The translations under genes and the position numbers were made by a program. This document shows positions 22,748-31,588 of a DNA stretch of 64,000 nt, one piece after another; within the stretch, counting starts at the first letter, position 1; each line of letters starts with the position of its first letter. Origin of the DNA: Prosthecobacter sp. (GTDB taxonomy: Bacteria > Verrucomicrobiota > Verrucomicrobiia > Verrucomicrobiales > Verrucomicrobiaceae); assembly GCA_021733925.1 (NCBI GenBank), contig JAIPJY010000006.1, positions 62,001-126,000 of the forward strand. The letters are read 5' to 3'. Under the pieces are notes generated by a model that saw only the letters and a list, made by a program, of their open reading frames with translations, was not told the origin of the DNA and ran no database searches.

Positions 22748-23109
22748 ACACCACCACTCTCTATCGCCCTGTCGGCCCCAAGGAATTGAAACTGATCGAA
22801 GACTCCGGCTGGAAAGCCTTTCCACCGCGTTTGCTGGACCAGCCGATCTTCTATCCTGTGATGAATGAGGATTACGCAATTCAGATCGCCCGTGACTGGA
22901 ACGTGCCCGCCTCGGGTTCGGGTTACGTCACACGCTTCGAGGTCGAAGCCGAATATTCGAGCCGCTTTCAGGAGCAAGTCGTAGGGGGTGCCGTACATCG
23001 AGAACTCTGGGTGCCTGCGGAAGAACTGGAAGAGTTCAATCGGCACATCGTCGGTCATATTGAAGTCACTCAATGGTTTGGCAAAACCGATCAAAAGATG
23101 ACATCATGA
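22744..23109 (+). CDS. Small ADP-ribosyltransferase-like protein ('ADP-ribosylation/crystallin J1' type)
   Basis: A 121-residue protein starting MNTTTLYRPVGPKELKLIED. Blocks include GWKAFPPRL, QPIFYPVMNEDYAIQIARDW, SGYVTRFEVEAEY and VGGAVHRELWVPAEELEEFN. Proteins like it are widely labelled ADP-ribosylation/crystallin J1. The pattern YRPVG / FYPV.N..YA / ELWVPAEEL resembles a small ART fold in which LYR, the FYPV strand and the terminal E-LW-PAEE supply the active-site positions. That reading is inference. It is joined by four-base overlaps to the macrodomain before it and to DUF1152 after it. Confidence 0.7.
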   Translation: MNTTTLYRPVGPKELKLIEDSGWKAFPPRLLDQPIFYPVMNEDYAIQIARDWNVPASGSGYVTRFEVEAEYSSRFQEQVVGGAVHRELWVPAEELEEFNRHIVGHIEVTQWFGKTDQKMTS

Positions 23110-24047
23110 AACTTCCATTCTTTGAAAAGCTCGAGTCTTCGCAGACCGTTCTTATTGCAGGCGCTGGCGGCGGCTTCGATGTTTTTGCAGGCTTGCCCCT
23201 TTATTTCTGGCTCAGAGATCAGGGGAAAACGGTTCATCTTGCAAATTGGTCGTTTGCAGACCTGTCCCATTGTGAAGATCGTCCCATGCCAGAGATCGCG
23301 GTGGTTCGTGGCAACACCTCGGGATCAGTGAGCTACTTTCCAGAACGTTATCTGGCCCAATGGTTGGAATCTCAGGGCTATGACACGCCAGTCCACGCGA
23401 TTCAGCCAGGCGGTGTTCGCAGCGTGAGTGCTGCTTATAACTGGCTGGCCGAAAGCCTCGCCTTTGACACCCTCATTCTCATGGATGGCGGCACCGATAT
23501 TTTAATGCGGGGCGACGAATGTGGTCTGGGCACCCCTCAGGAAGATGTTGCCTCACTCGCTGCGGCAAACGCGCTTCCAAAATCCATTCGTAAATTCGTC
23601 GTCTGCCTTGGCTTTGGAGTAGATGCCTATCATGGCGTCTGCCATGCTCATTTTCTCGAAAATGCAGCAGCGTTGTCTGTGCGTCAGGGGCACTTGGGAA
23701 CATGGAGCCTTCTTTGGGACATGCCAGAGATGCAAAAATACGCGCAGGCGGTGGAGTATGTTCATGAACGGATGCCACGTCGTGCCAGCATCGTGAACAG
23801 CAGTATCGTCAGTGCCGCAAAAGGCCAGTTTGGCGACATTCACGCCATGGATCGCACACAAGGTTCCAAGCTCTTCATCAACCCACTCATGAGCCAGTAT
23901 TGGGCTTTTGACCTTGATGCCGTGGCTGGACAAAATCGCTATCTTGATCGGATTCAAACAACAGACACCTACGCCGAGCTTACACAGCGGATCGCCAACT
24001 ATCACAACCAGCAAAAACTGCGTCCGTGGATGGAGATTCCAATCTAA
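23106..24047 (+). CDS. DUF1152 family protein
   Basis: A 313-residue protein of the DUF1152 family. Visible blocks are VLIAGAGGGFDVFAGLPLYFWL (a Rossmann-like glycine-rich start), AIQPGGVRSVSAAYNWLAE, DTLILMDGGTDILMRGDE, FVVCLGFGVDAYHGVCHAHFLEN, and RRASIVNSSIVSAAKGQFGD. Function is unknown; the glycine loop and acidic DGGTD suggest a nucleotide- or sugar-nucleotide-using enzyme. Start ATG 23106 overlaps the previous stop (ATGA). Inclusion in this tightly packed operon ties it to ADP-ribose or NAD metabolism by context only. Confidence 0.8.
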   Translation: MKLPFFEKLESSQTVLIAGAGGGFDVFAGLPLYFWLRDQGKTVHLANWSFADLSHCEDRPMPEIAVVRGNTSGSVSYFPERYLAQWLESQGYDTPVHAIQPGGVRSVSAAYNWLAESLAFDTLILMDGGTDILMRGDECGLGTPQEDVASLAAANALPKSIRKFVVCLGFGVDAYHGVCHAHFLENAAALSVRQGHLGTWSLLWDMPEMQKYAQAVEYVHERMPRRASIVNSSIVSAAKGQFGDIHAMDRTQGSKLFINPLMSQYWAFDLDAVAGQNRYLDRIQTTDTYAELTQRIANYHNQQKLRPWMEIPI

Positions 24048-24050
24048 ACC

Positions 24051-24557
24051 ATGAACTCCATCCTCAAAGCCCTCCAAGCCGACATCACCACCCTCGACGT
24101 CGATGCCATCGTCAATGCGGCCAATTCCTCCCTCCTCGGCGGTGGAGGCGTGGACGGAGCCATTCATCGTGCCGCAGGCAAAGAGCTGCTGGCCGAATGC
24201 CGCCTGCTCAACGGCTGTCGCACCGGCGAGGCCAAAATCACCCGAGGCTACAACCTCAAAGCCCGTCACATCATTCACACCGTCGGCCCCGTCTGGAATG
24301 GCGGCAAAAATGCAGAGCGCGAGAAGCTGCGCTCCTGCTATGCCAACTCCCTGCGAATTACCGCAGAGCACCAACTGGCAAGCATCGCCTTACCCTGCAT
24401 TTCCACCGGCGTTTACCGCTTCCCGGCAGATCAGGCGACGCAGATCGCCGTGGAAGCGGTGCGCGACTTCATCAGCAAACCGTCTTCTCTAAAACAAATC
24501 ATCTTCTGCTGCTTCGCGGCGGCAGACCGGCAGCGCTACGAAGCCCTGATTCAATAG
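24051..24557 (+). CDS. Macrodomain protein, YmdB/MacroD-like (O-acetyl-ADP-ribose deacetylase class)
   Basis: A 168-residue macrodomain of the MacroD class: [70 protein letters not shown] and [18 protein letters not shown]. The catalytic loop [10 protein letters not shown] is intact, so hydrolase activity on O-acetyl-ADP-ribose or mono-ADP-ribosyl esters is expected. It starts 3 bases after DUF1152 and 12 bases before the small membrane protein. It differs clearly from the TARG1-like macrodomain at 22256. Confidence 0.93.
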   Translation: MNSILKALQADITTLDVDAIVNAANSSLLGGGGVDGAIHRAAGKELLAECRLLNGCRTGEAKITRGYNLKARHIIHTVGPVWNGGKNAEREKLRSCYANSLRITAEHQLASIALPCISTGVYRFPADQATQIAVEAVRDFISKPSSLKQIIFCCFAAADRQRYEALIQ

Positions 24558-24569
24558 CCCAAAGCCCCC

Positions 24570-24968
24570 ATGAATCCCAACCCATCCCAAAGCCGAACTT
24601 GCGGTTTCCGCCTGTCGTGGTTCGACGCGGTGATTCTCCTGCTCGGAGCGGTCCTGTCAGGGTGGCTCATCAGCCAGTCATTTCCACTCGGATGGATCGT
24701 CCCAGCAGCGCTGTTGCACTTCTTCCTCTTCTGCAATGTCTTCCTGGTATGGCGGCGCTGGGAGTTGCTGTGGGCGGTGGCGTTCGTGCTCAATGTCGGC
24801 GTACACCTTGTCTTCGGCACACTGGATTTCCTTTCGCCCATGCTGGTACAACTGCCTGTCACCGTGCTGGTCATCACATGGCAAATTCGTTCGCCATGGT
24901 ATCACGGCGTTTTCGCGGAAAAGTGGAACCCTCGAATGCAGGAGTATCTCAACGCAGAGCTGCCATGA
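24570..24968 (+). CDS. Small membrane protein of the ADP-ribose operon
   Basis: A 132-residue protein with three or four hydrophobic helices (WFDAVILLLGAVLSGWLI, IVPAALLHFFLFCNVFLVW, LLWAVAFVLNVGVHLVFG, LSPMLVQLPVTVLVI) and a charged C-terminal tail. No family recognised. The stop overlaps the start of the third ADP-ribosylglycohydrolase (ATGA 24965-24968), which also ends in a hydrophobic segment, so the two may meet at the membrane. That idea is inference. Confidence 0.7.
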   Translation: MNPNPSQSRTCGFRLSWFDAVILLLGAVLSGWLISQSFPLGWIVPAALLHFFLFCNVFLVWRRWELLWAVAFVLNVGVHLVFGTLDFLSPMLVQLPVTVLVITWQIRSPWYHGVFAEKWNPRMQEYLNAELP

Positions 24969-26002
24969 ACTCGTCATCGCAAAAGAATGCCATCCTCGGC
25001 TGCCTGCTCGGCACGGCTGTGGGAGATGCGCTTGGGCTGCCTGCCGAAAGACTGTCCCGCAAACGTGTCCTTGCGATGAAGCTCGGTGTGCATCATCGCT
25101 TCATTTTCGGGCGCGGCATGTTCAGCGATGACACGGAGCATACGCTGTTGCTTGGTGCCACGCTGATCGAGCACAGAAAAAAACCCGCATCCATGCAACG
25201 CGCATTCGGCTGGAAGCTGCGCTGGTGGCTCCTGGCGTTGCCCGCAGGCGTCGGTTTGAGCACAGCAAAGGCCATCCTGCGGCTGTGGATCGGATTCCCT
25301 GCGGGGAAAGCCGGGGTTCGTTCGGCAGGCAATGGCGCCGCCATGCGCAGCGCGATCATCGGCGTGGTGTATGGCGATGACGCAGCTCAGCGTCAGGAAT
25401 TTGCACTCGCCGCTTGCCGTCTGACGCACACCGACCCGCGCGCGGAAGAATCCGCCCTTCTGGTCGCAGAGGCTGCTTCCATGGCGGCGTCGAACCTACC
25501 CACGCATGAGATTCTGCCCGCCTTGGAAAAACTCATCGTCAGCGACGAGATGAAAACGCGCTTTGCGGCATTGAAGGAGGCAGTAAGCACCCAGAAAAGC
25601 GTACAGGACTACGCACTGGAAATCGGCTGCAGCTACGGCGTAAGCGGCTTTGCCCCCAACACCGTGGCGGTGGCACTGTTTGCATGGCTGCGGCATCGCG
25701 GTGACTTTGAAACAGCCGTTCGCTCAGTAATCCAGTGCGGCGGCGATACGGACACCGTGGCGGCGATCACAGGAGCCATCTGCGGTGCCGAAACCGGAGA
25801 GGCAGGCATCCCGCGTGGATGGATCGACGGCATTTGCGACTGGCCGCGCTCAGTGAATCACATCCGTCGACTAGCAGATGCGCTGGCAGCGAATAATGGC
25901 CGTGCTCCTCGATTTTTCTGGCCTGCCGTTCCGATGCGAAACCTGTTCTTTCTTGTGATCGTGATCCTGCACGGCTTCCGTCGCATGTTGCCCCCTTACT
26001 GA
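24965..26002 (+). CDS. ADP-ribosylglycohydrolase family protein 3
   Basis: A 345-residue protein with the full metal-motif series: LGTAVGDALGLPAERL, MFSDDTEHTLLLGATLIE, SAGNGAAMRSAIIGVV, CRLTHTDPRAEE, and QCGGDTDTVAAITGAICG. I start at ATG 24965 because the open frame upstream is read through the macrodomain and membrane-protein genes in another phase. Unlike the other two copies it has a hydrophobic C-terminal segment (MRNLFFLVIVILHGFRRM), suggesting membrane attachment. Its end overlaps the convergent SnoaL-like gene by 7 bases, which closes the operon. Confidence 0.92.
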   Translation: MNSSSQKNAILGCLLGTAVGDALGLPAERLSRKRVLAMKLGVHHRFIFGRGMFSDDTEHTLLLGATLIEHRKKPASMQRAFGWKLRWWLLALPAGVGLSTAKAILRLWIGFPAGKAGVRSAGNGAAMRSAIIGVVYGDDAAQRQEFALAACRLTHTDPRAEESALLVAEAASMAASNLPTHEILPALEKLIVSDEMKTRFAALKEAVSTQKSVQDYALEIGCSYGVSGFAPNTVAVALFAWLRHRGDFETAVRSVIQCGGDTDTVAAITGAICGAETGEAGIPRGWIDGICDWPRSVNHIRRLADALAANNGRAPRFFWPAVPMRNLFFLVIVILHGFRRMLPPY

Positions 26003-26391
26003 TCGCTACTCATCGCCTCCCACATCAGGTGCGTATCGGCAAACATGCGAAAACGGGCGATTTGGCCGTCTCTCAAATCATAGATGTGGGCGACAGCAGC
26101 GCGCATGGCTTTACCCGTAGCAGGGGAAGTGCCGCTGTAGTGTCCAAGGACGACAACTCGATCATCGGTCGCGAATATTTCATCTTCCGTGAAGGCGAAG
26201 CCCGTCCAGCGTCTGGCATTGGCACGGAAAACATTCTCAATCACAGCTGCGGCCCCGTGCCAGGTGGAGCCGCCGGGGAAACCCGCGCTCTGCTGCCAGA
26301 CAAGGTCGTCGGTGCAGAGCGCGGTGAAGGCGGCGTCATCGCCCGCGCGCATGGCGCGGTACATTTCGCGGATGGTTTCGAGCGAGGTCAT
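25996..26391 (-). CDS. SnoaL-like / NTF2-fold protein
   Basis: A 131-residue protein with the typical SnoaL-like layout: ETIREMYRAMRAGDDAAF helix, LCTDDLVWQQSAGFPGG, a strand with VVVLGHYSGTSPATGKAM and the closing AVAHIYDLRDGQIARFRMFAD. Family members are small cone-shaped enzymes or ligand-binding proteins; the substrate cannot be read from sequence. It is 12 bases downstream of the SDR gene and on the same strand, so probably the last gene of the TetR-controlled group. Confidence 0.85.
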   Translation of the reverse strand: MTSLETIREMYRAMRAGDDAAFTALCTDDLVWQQSAGFPGGSTWHGAAAVIENVFRANARRWTGFAFTEDEIFATDDRVVVLGHYSGTSPATGKAMRAAVAHIYDLRDGQIARFRMFADTHLMWEAMSSDQ

Positions 26392-26403
26392 GACGCACGG
26401 ATG

Positions 26404-27165
26404 TTACTGAGCGAGGTACCCACCATCCACCTGCAGCGAAGTCCCCGTCATAAACGACGCAGCATCACTGGCCAGGAACAGCACCGGATTGGCGATCTCC
26501 TCCGCGCGCCCCATGCGGCCCACGGGGTGCATGTTATGCATGTAGTTGAGCGCCTCTTCGCTGCCACCACCGGTGAAGCGAGTGACCATGTCCGTCTCGA
26601 TGGCTGCCGGTGCCACGGCATTCACGCGGATGCCCTGCTTGGCGTACTCCAGCGCCGCCGCTTTGGTCAGCCCTTCCACAGCATGCTTGCTCGCCACATA
26701 GACGCTCGCACCCGCCATGCCGACCTGTCCAGCGGCGCTGCTGGTGTTGATGATGACGCCACTGCCCTGCCTCAGCATCACAGGAATTTCATGCTTCATG
26801 GAGGCAATCACACCCCAGACGTTGATGTCAAAGACCCGGCGGTAGTCGGCCTCCGTGGCATCCACAATCGGGCCGGTAAGCTCAACGCCCGCGTTGTTAA
26901 AAGCAACGTCGATGCGGCCATACGCCACCACCGTCTTCGCCACCAGCGCCGCGACATCCGCCTCTACTGCGACGTCCGCTTTCACGAATGTGGCTTCGCC
27001 GCCAGCAGCTTTGATTTCGGAAACAACCGCCTGGCCTTCCGCTTCACGGCGGCCGCTGACGACGACTTTGGCCCCGGCTTTGCCAAAGGCGAGAGCACTG
27101 ACTTTTCCGATGCCACTGGTGGCTCCGGTGATGAGGACAACTTTGTTTTGGAATGAGGTTTGCAT
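26404..27165 (-). CDS. Short-chain dehydrogenase/reductase (glucose 1-dehydrogenase-like)
   Basis: A 253-residue classical SDR: cofactor loop VLITGATSGIGKVSALAFG, NNAGVELTGP, catalytic Ser in INTSSAAGQVG, Tyr and Lys in ASVYVASKHAVEGL, and a typical C-terminal DGGYLAQ. An Arg-containing second strand (VVVSGRREAEG) favours NADP. I start at ATG 27165 (MQTSFQNKVVLITGA); the longer frame has an Arg/Pro-rich leader. It lies between a SnoaL-like gene and DUF5069 on the same strand. Substrate unknown. Confidence 0.92.
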   Translation of the reverse strand: MQTSFQNKVVLITGATSGIGKVSALAFGKAGAKVVVSGRREAEGQAVVSEIKAAGGEATFVKADVAVEADVAALVAKTVVAYGRIDVAFNNAGVELTGPIVDATEADYRRVFDINVWGVIASMKHEIPVMLRQGSGVIINTSSAAGQVGMAGASVYVASKHAVEGLTKAAALEYAKQGIRVNAVAPAAIETDMVTRFTGGGSEEALNYMHNMHPVGRMGRAEEIANPVLFLASDAASFMTGTSLQVDGGYLAQ

Positions 27166-27203
27166 GGGAGTGGGATTTTTGGGAGTGAGTTGGGGAGATT
27201 GAG

Positions 27204-27647
27204 TTAAGCTTTGCCGCCGAAGGAGACGTGGTCGTCGAAATCGAGAAAATCGAACCACGTGCCAATGTCTTCACGCGCTGCCCCGCCGGCTTTGGCGATT
27301 TGAGCGCTGATGTACTCGCGGCTTTCGTTATCGCTAGGCACGGCAGCTTCACGGAATTCGCTCCAGTGGGCGATCTCGTAGTCGGTGCGTTTGTGCAGGG
27401 CGCTCTTCTCGATCCACGCGAACATGTCGGAGTCACCCAGGCCCTTGGCCGCTTCGGCTTTCAGGGCCTCATGGTCGATGCCTGTGAAACTGAGGAACCG
27501 CTGATCCAGCGGGCAGTTGTAGTGATACTCGCCGTTCTTGCCCGCGATTTCAGCACGGCATTTGTCGAGCATGCGGGGCAGGAGGACGTAGCCGCCGAGG
27601 CGGACGCGTGGGCTGCGTGGGGGACGTTGGGTGAGGTCGATGGACAT
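27204..27647 (-). CDS. DUF5069 protein
   Basis: A 147-residue protein with the DUF5069 start (DLTQRPPRSPRVRLGGYVLLPRMLDKCRA, read in parts) and the blocks GEYHYNCPLDQRFLSF, AWIEKSALHKRTDYEIAHW and GTWFDFLDFDDHVSFGG. It is helical, cytosolic and of unknown function; the family is frequent in Verrucomicrobia. It is placed between trxA and the SDR gene on one strand, so presumably part of the TetR regulon. Confidence 0.85.
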   Translation of the reverse strand: MSIDLTQRPPRSPRVRLGGYVLLPRMLDKCRAEIAGKNGEYHYNCPLDQRFLSFTGIDHEALKAEAAKGLGDSDMFAWIEKSALHKRTDYEIAHWSEFREAAVPSDNESREYISAQIAKAGGAAREDIGTWFDFLDFDDHVSFGGKA

Positions 27648-27687
27648 GGGAGTGGGGATGCTTTTGTTTTGAGTGATTGATGGGAGA

Positions 27688-28002
27688 TCAGGCTGCCAGC
27701 GCAGCTTCGAGGAAACCTTTGCTTTTCACTCCGGTGATCGTGTTCACGGGTTGGCCGTTTTTGAAGACGATGAGCGTGGGGATCGCGCGGATGCCGAAGC
27801 GGGCCTGGAGATCGGGAAAGGCATCAACGTCCACCTTCGCGATGGTGGCTCGCCCTGCCTGCTCGGTGGCAAGCTGGTCGAGGATGGGCGACATCATTTT
27901 GCAGGGGCCGCACCACTCGGCCCAGAAGTCCACAAGGACGGGCTGGTCAGTGCTGGAGAGGGTAGAGTCGAAGGTTTCGGTAGTGAGGGCGATGGGTTTC
28001 AT
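27688..28002 (-). CDS. trxA: Thioredoxin
   Basis: A 104-residue thioredoxin with the redox site VDFWAEWCGPCKMM, the cis-proline IRAIPTLIVFKNG and the usual length. The cytosolic form has no signal peptide. It is the first gene of the leftward trxA-DUF5069-SDR-SnoaL group, and a TetR-type operator (28021-28041) lies right before its start, so its expression probably responds to the TetR ligand. Whether this is the main cellular thioredoxin cannot be told from the window. Confidence 0.96.
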   Translation of the reverse strand: MKPIALTTETFDSTLSSTDQPVLVDFWAEWCGPCKMMSPILDQLATEQAGRATIAKVDVDAFPDLQARFGIRAIPTLIVFKNGQPVNTITGVKSKGFLEAALAA

Positions 28003-28020
28003 AGGAGTAGCAGGGTTAAA

Positions 28021-28041
28021 AAATAGACCGGTCGGTTTGTT
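28021..28041. promoter_or_regulatory. TetR-type operator before trxA
   Basis: AAATAGACC and GGTTTGTTT flank the spacer GGTC, an imperfect copy of the operator before the tetR gene (28657-28678): the left half-site is identical and the right differs at two or three bases. Its position 19 bases before trxA suggests repression of the trxA group by the same regulator. Confidence 0.7.
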
Positions 28042-28057
28042 TACGGGCCAAAAGCGA

Positions 28058-28645
28058 TCAGGGCGTCAACAATGTGCGGACAAAATTCAGGGCATCGCGC
28101 GGAGGGGTGGCGTCACGGCTGATAGCCGAACGCTGCATGGCTCCATTCCACAAGTCGTGAATAATGATCGCCATTTCGGCAGGGCGCACAGTTTTGGCGA
28201 TCTTCTTTTTCTCGATCCCTTCCTGCAGCACCTGCTCCAGAATGTGGATCGACTCGCGATTTCCTGCAGCAAGCACCTCACGCATCGGTTCACTCATGTC
28301 AGCCACTTCAGCAGCCAGTTTGAGCACGAGGCAGGGGCATTTACCCTTGGTTTCGAGAACACGGCAGATTGTGCCTTCGAAAAAGCTGAGCAGCCGGCGC
28401 AGTGGATCGGGCTCAGGTGTGGCGGAGAGCAGCAACTGCGTTTTGTAAGCCGTGGCATCAGCGACGTAGTGCCTCAGCATTTCCACGCCAAACTGCTCCT
28501 TGGATTTGAAATGGTGATAAAACGAACCCTTGGGCACTTTCACGGCCTCAAGAATCTCCGTCAGCCCGACCGAATGAAAGCTCTTCTCGAGCATCAGCCC
28601 TTCGGCTGCGTCGAGAATGCGTTCTTTGGTCGTTCGTTCGCTCAT
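28058..28645 (-). CDS. TetR/AcrR family repressor
   Basis: A 195-residue regulator with an N-terminal TetR helix-turn-helix: ERILDAAEGLMLEKSF, then VGLTEILEAVKVPKGSFYHH-FKSKEQF. The ligand domain contains the CPCLVLKLAAEVADMS block of the TetR_C group found in YcdC/AcuR-like repressors of reductases. Matching operators occur upstream of itself and upstream of trxA, which supports autoregulation and control of the neighbouring reductase group. The inducer is unknown; electrophilic or oxidant stress would fit the thioredoxin and SDR genes. Confidence 0.92.
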   Translation of the reverse strand: MSERTTKERILDAAEGLMLEKSFHSVGLTEILEAVKVPKGSFYHHFKSKEQFGVEMLRHYVADATAYKTQLLLSATPEPDPLRRLLSFFEGTICRVLETKGKCPCLVLKLAAEVADMSEPMREVLAAGNRESIHILEQVLQEGIEKKKIAKTVRPAEMAIIIHDLWNGAMQRSAISRDATPPRDALNFVRTLLTP

Positions 28646-28656
28646 GATTTTGGAAT

Positions 28657-28678
28657 AAATAGACCAATCGGTCTATTT
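28657..28678. promoter_or_regulatory. TetR-type operator before the tetR gene
   Basis: A perfect 9-bp inverted repeat, AAATAGACC and GGTCTATTT around AATC, 12 bases before the repressor's start codon. The half-site recurs before trxA. Confidence 0.8.
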
Positions 28679-28759
28679 TGTCAAATGCGTTTTGAATTCT
28701 GCCAATCGACCTGCTGGAACGATGAAACGTAGATCTCGCGTGCAGTCACACACCATTGG

Positions 28760-29239
28760 ATGAATCTTCACCCCATGACCCTTACCCATCCACATCTCGA
28801 AGTCAGCATAGGCACGCAGCGGCTGCGCTTGTTCGATGACATGCGCCTTCTTCGCGAGTGGTCATGCAGCACGTCGAAATTTGGCATCGGCTTCACAGAA
28901 GGAAGCAACAAGACTCCGCTGGGCCGCTTTGTGGTGAAGGAAAAACATGGCGAAGGCGCGGACAGCGGAACCATTTTTAAAGCACGCCAGCCCGTCGGCC
29001 ACTGGGCTCCCGGAATGGAAACAAAATCCGATCTCGTGCTCACGCGCATCCTCTGGCTGCATGGCACCGAGCCGCGCAATCAGAACACCTTCCAGCGCTA
29101 CATTTACATCCACGGCACCAACGATGAAAACAGCATCGGCCGCCCCGCCAGCCACGGTTGCATACGCCTGCGGAACCGTGAAGTGACCGAGCTATTTAAC
29201 CTCGTGCCGGTGGGGACGCCGGTGTGGATCGAGGAATGA
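28760..29239 (+). CDS. L,D-transpeptidase (YkuD), cytosolic-looking
   Basis: A 159-residue YkuD domain: [15 protein letters not shown] at the start, [40 protein letters not shown] with the catalytic His and Cys, and a closing [11 protein letters not shown]. Unlike the protein at 3484-4197, no signal peptide is present. The first Met residues (positions 1 and 6) are both possible starts. Proteins like this in other bacteria sit at the wall, so export by a non-Sec route or a misplaced start are both open. Confidence 0.88.
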   Translation: MNLHPMTLTHPHLEVSIGTQRLRLFDDMRLLREWSCSTSKFGIGFTEGSNKTPLGRFVVKEKHGEGADSGTIFKARQPVGHWAPGMETKSDLVLTRILWLHGTEPRNQNTFQRYIYIHGTNDENSIGRPASHGCIRLRNREVTELFNLVPVGTPVWIEE

Positions 29240-30130
29240 TCAGTTCAGCAGCCCGAGCGACTTCAGAAACACATCCGTCTTCTGCATGGTGTCATCATAG
29301 AGGGCCTTGTTTCTCATGAGGTAGCCGTGGGCTCCTCCCTCGTTGACGTCGAGTTCGCAGCGGTTGCCCGCCTTCAGCATGGCTTCATGGAAGGCCTTGG
29401 CTCCGGCGAAAGGCGTGACGGTGTCGCCTGTGCCATGGAAGATGAGTGTTGGCGGGACACCAGGTTGCACATGATGAAGAGGGGACAGTTCCTGCCATCG
29501 GTCGCCGATTTTCTCATTGCCGTAACCTTCCTTGGAGGTGTCAATGACGGGAAAGAGCAGCACCAGGGCGTTTGGAATCGGCGAGATTTTGAGGTCGTCG
29601 CTGTCTTCGTTCACATTCTCAAAGAGGGCAGTAGCGGCCGCGAGGTGACCACCGGCAGACCCTCCGCTGACGATTATTTTTTGCGGATCGATGCCCAATT
29701 TCGCAGCATGCGCACGGATGTAGCGCACAGCGGACCGTGCGTCCTTCACACAGTCGAAAACACTCACGCCTGTCTTCTTGCTGTGAAGCCGGTACTGCAT
29801 GCTGATGCCGACGAGGCCGAGCTTCGCATAATGCGCTGCAAAGGGGTACATGCGCTGCGGATTGCCGCCTGTCCAGCCGCCGCCATGAATGATCAGGTAG
29901 CAGGCACGGCTGTCGCCAGCCTTGAAACCTTCCGGCTCGAAGATGTGCAATTGCAACTCCTTGTCAGCGATCTTCTTGTATGGCTGGATGCGCGTCGGTT
30001 TGAGCAGAATGGCCATCTGATCCACCGCATCGGGTGCTTTCGCCTTGGCGGCAGGTTTGACCACCGGGGCCGGACTTTGGGCATAAAGAAATGGGGCAAT
30101 AAAAAGGAGCGCGAGGCAAAGAGGTTTCAT
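29240..30130 (-). CDS. Secreted alpha/beta-hydrolase (esterase/acetylesterase type)
   Basis: A 296-residue exported hydrolase with signal peptide MKPLCLALLFIAPFLYAQ. The fold shows LIIHGGGWTGGNPQ (oxyanion HGGG), the nucleophile elbow SGGSAGGHLAAAT, HGTGDTVTPFAGA with the acid, and GGAHGYLMRN with the His. The architecture fits the acetylesterase-like BD-FAE/ hormone-sensitive-lipase region. I start at ATG 30130; the frame extends 14 codons upstream but lacks a signal there. It follows the sulfatase at 30190 on the same strand, so deacetylation and desulfation of polysaccharides may be linked. Confidence 0.9.
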   Translation of the reverse strand: MKPLCLALLFIAPFLYAQSPAPVVKPAAKAKAPDAVDQMAILLKPTRIQPYKKIADKELQLHIFEPEGFKAGDSRACYLIIHGGGWTGGNPQRMYPFAAHYAKLGLVGISMQYRLHSKKTGVSVFDCVKDARSAVRYIRAHAAKLGIDPQKIIVSGGSAGGHLAAATALFENVNEDSDDLKISPIPNALVLLFPVIDTSKEGYGNEKIGDRWQELSPLHHVQPGVPPTLIFHGTGDTVTPFAGAKAFHEAMLKAGNRCELDVNEGGAHGYLMRNKALYDDTMQKTDVFLKSLGLLN

Positions 30131-30189
30131 GGCAGGTGGAGTGAACGGCGGCGGCGCAGCCATTTCATCCAAGCGCGGGCGCTCATTCT

Positions 30190-31557
<1,368 letters not shown>

Positions 31558-31588
31558 GCAAGGATAACGCTGCAAATCAGCCCTCCCA

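Noticed and set aside
18526-26002. Prophage origin of the ADP-ribose operon
   Set aside because: Kindred NAD genes occur in phages, but no integrase, structural gene, attachment repeat or tRNA target flanks this block.
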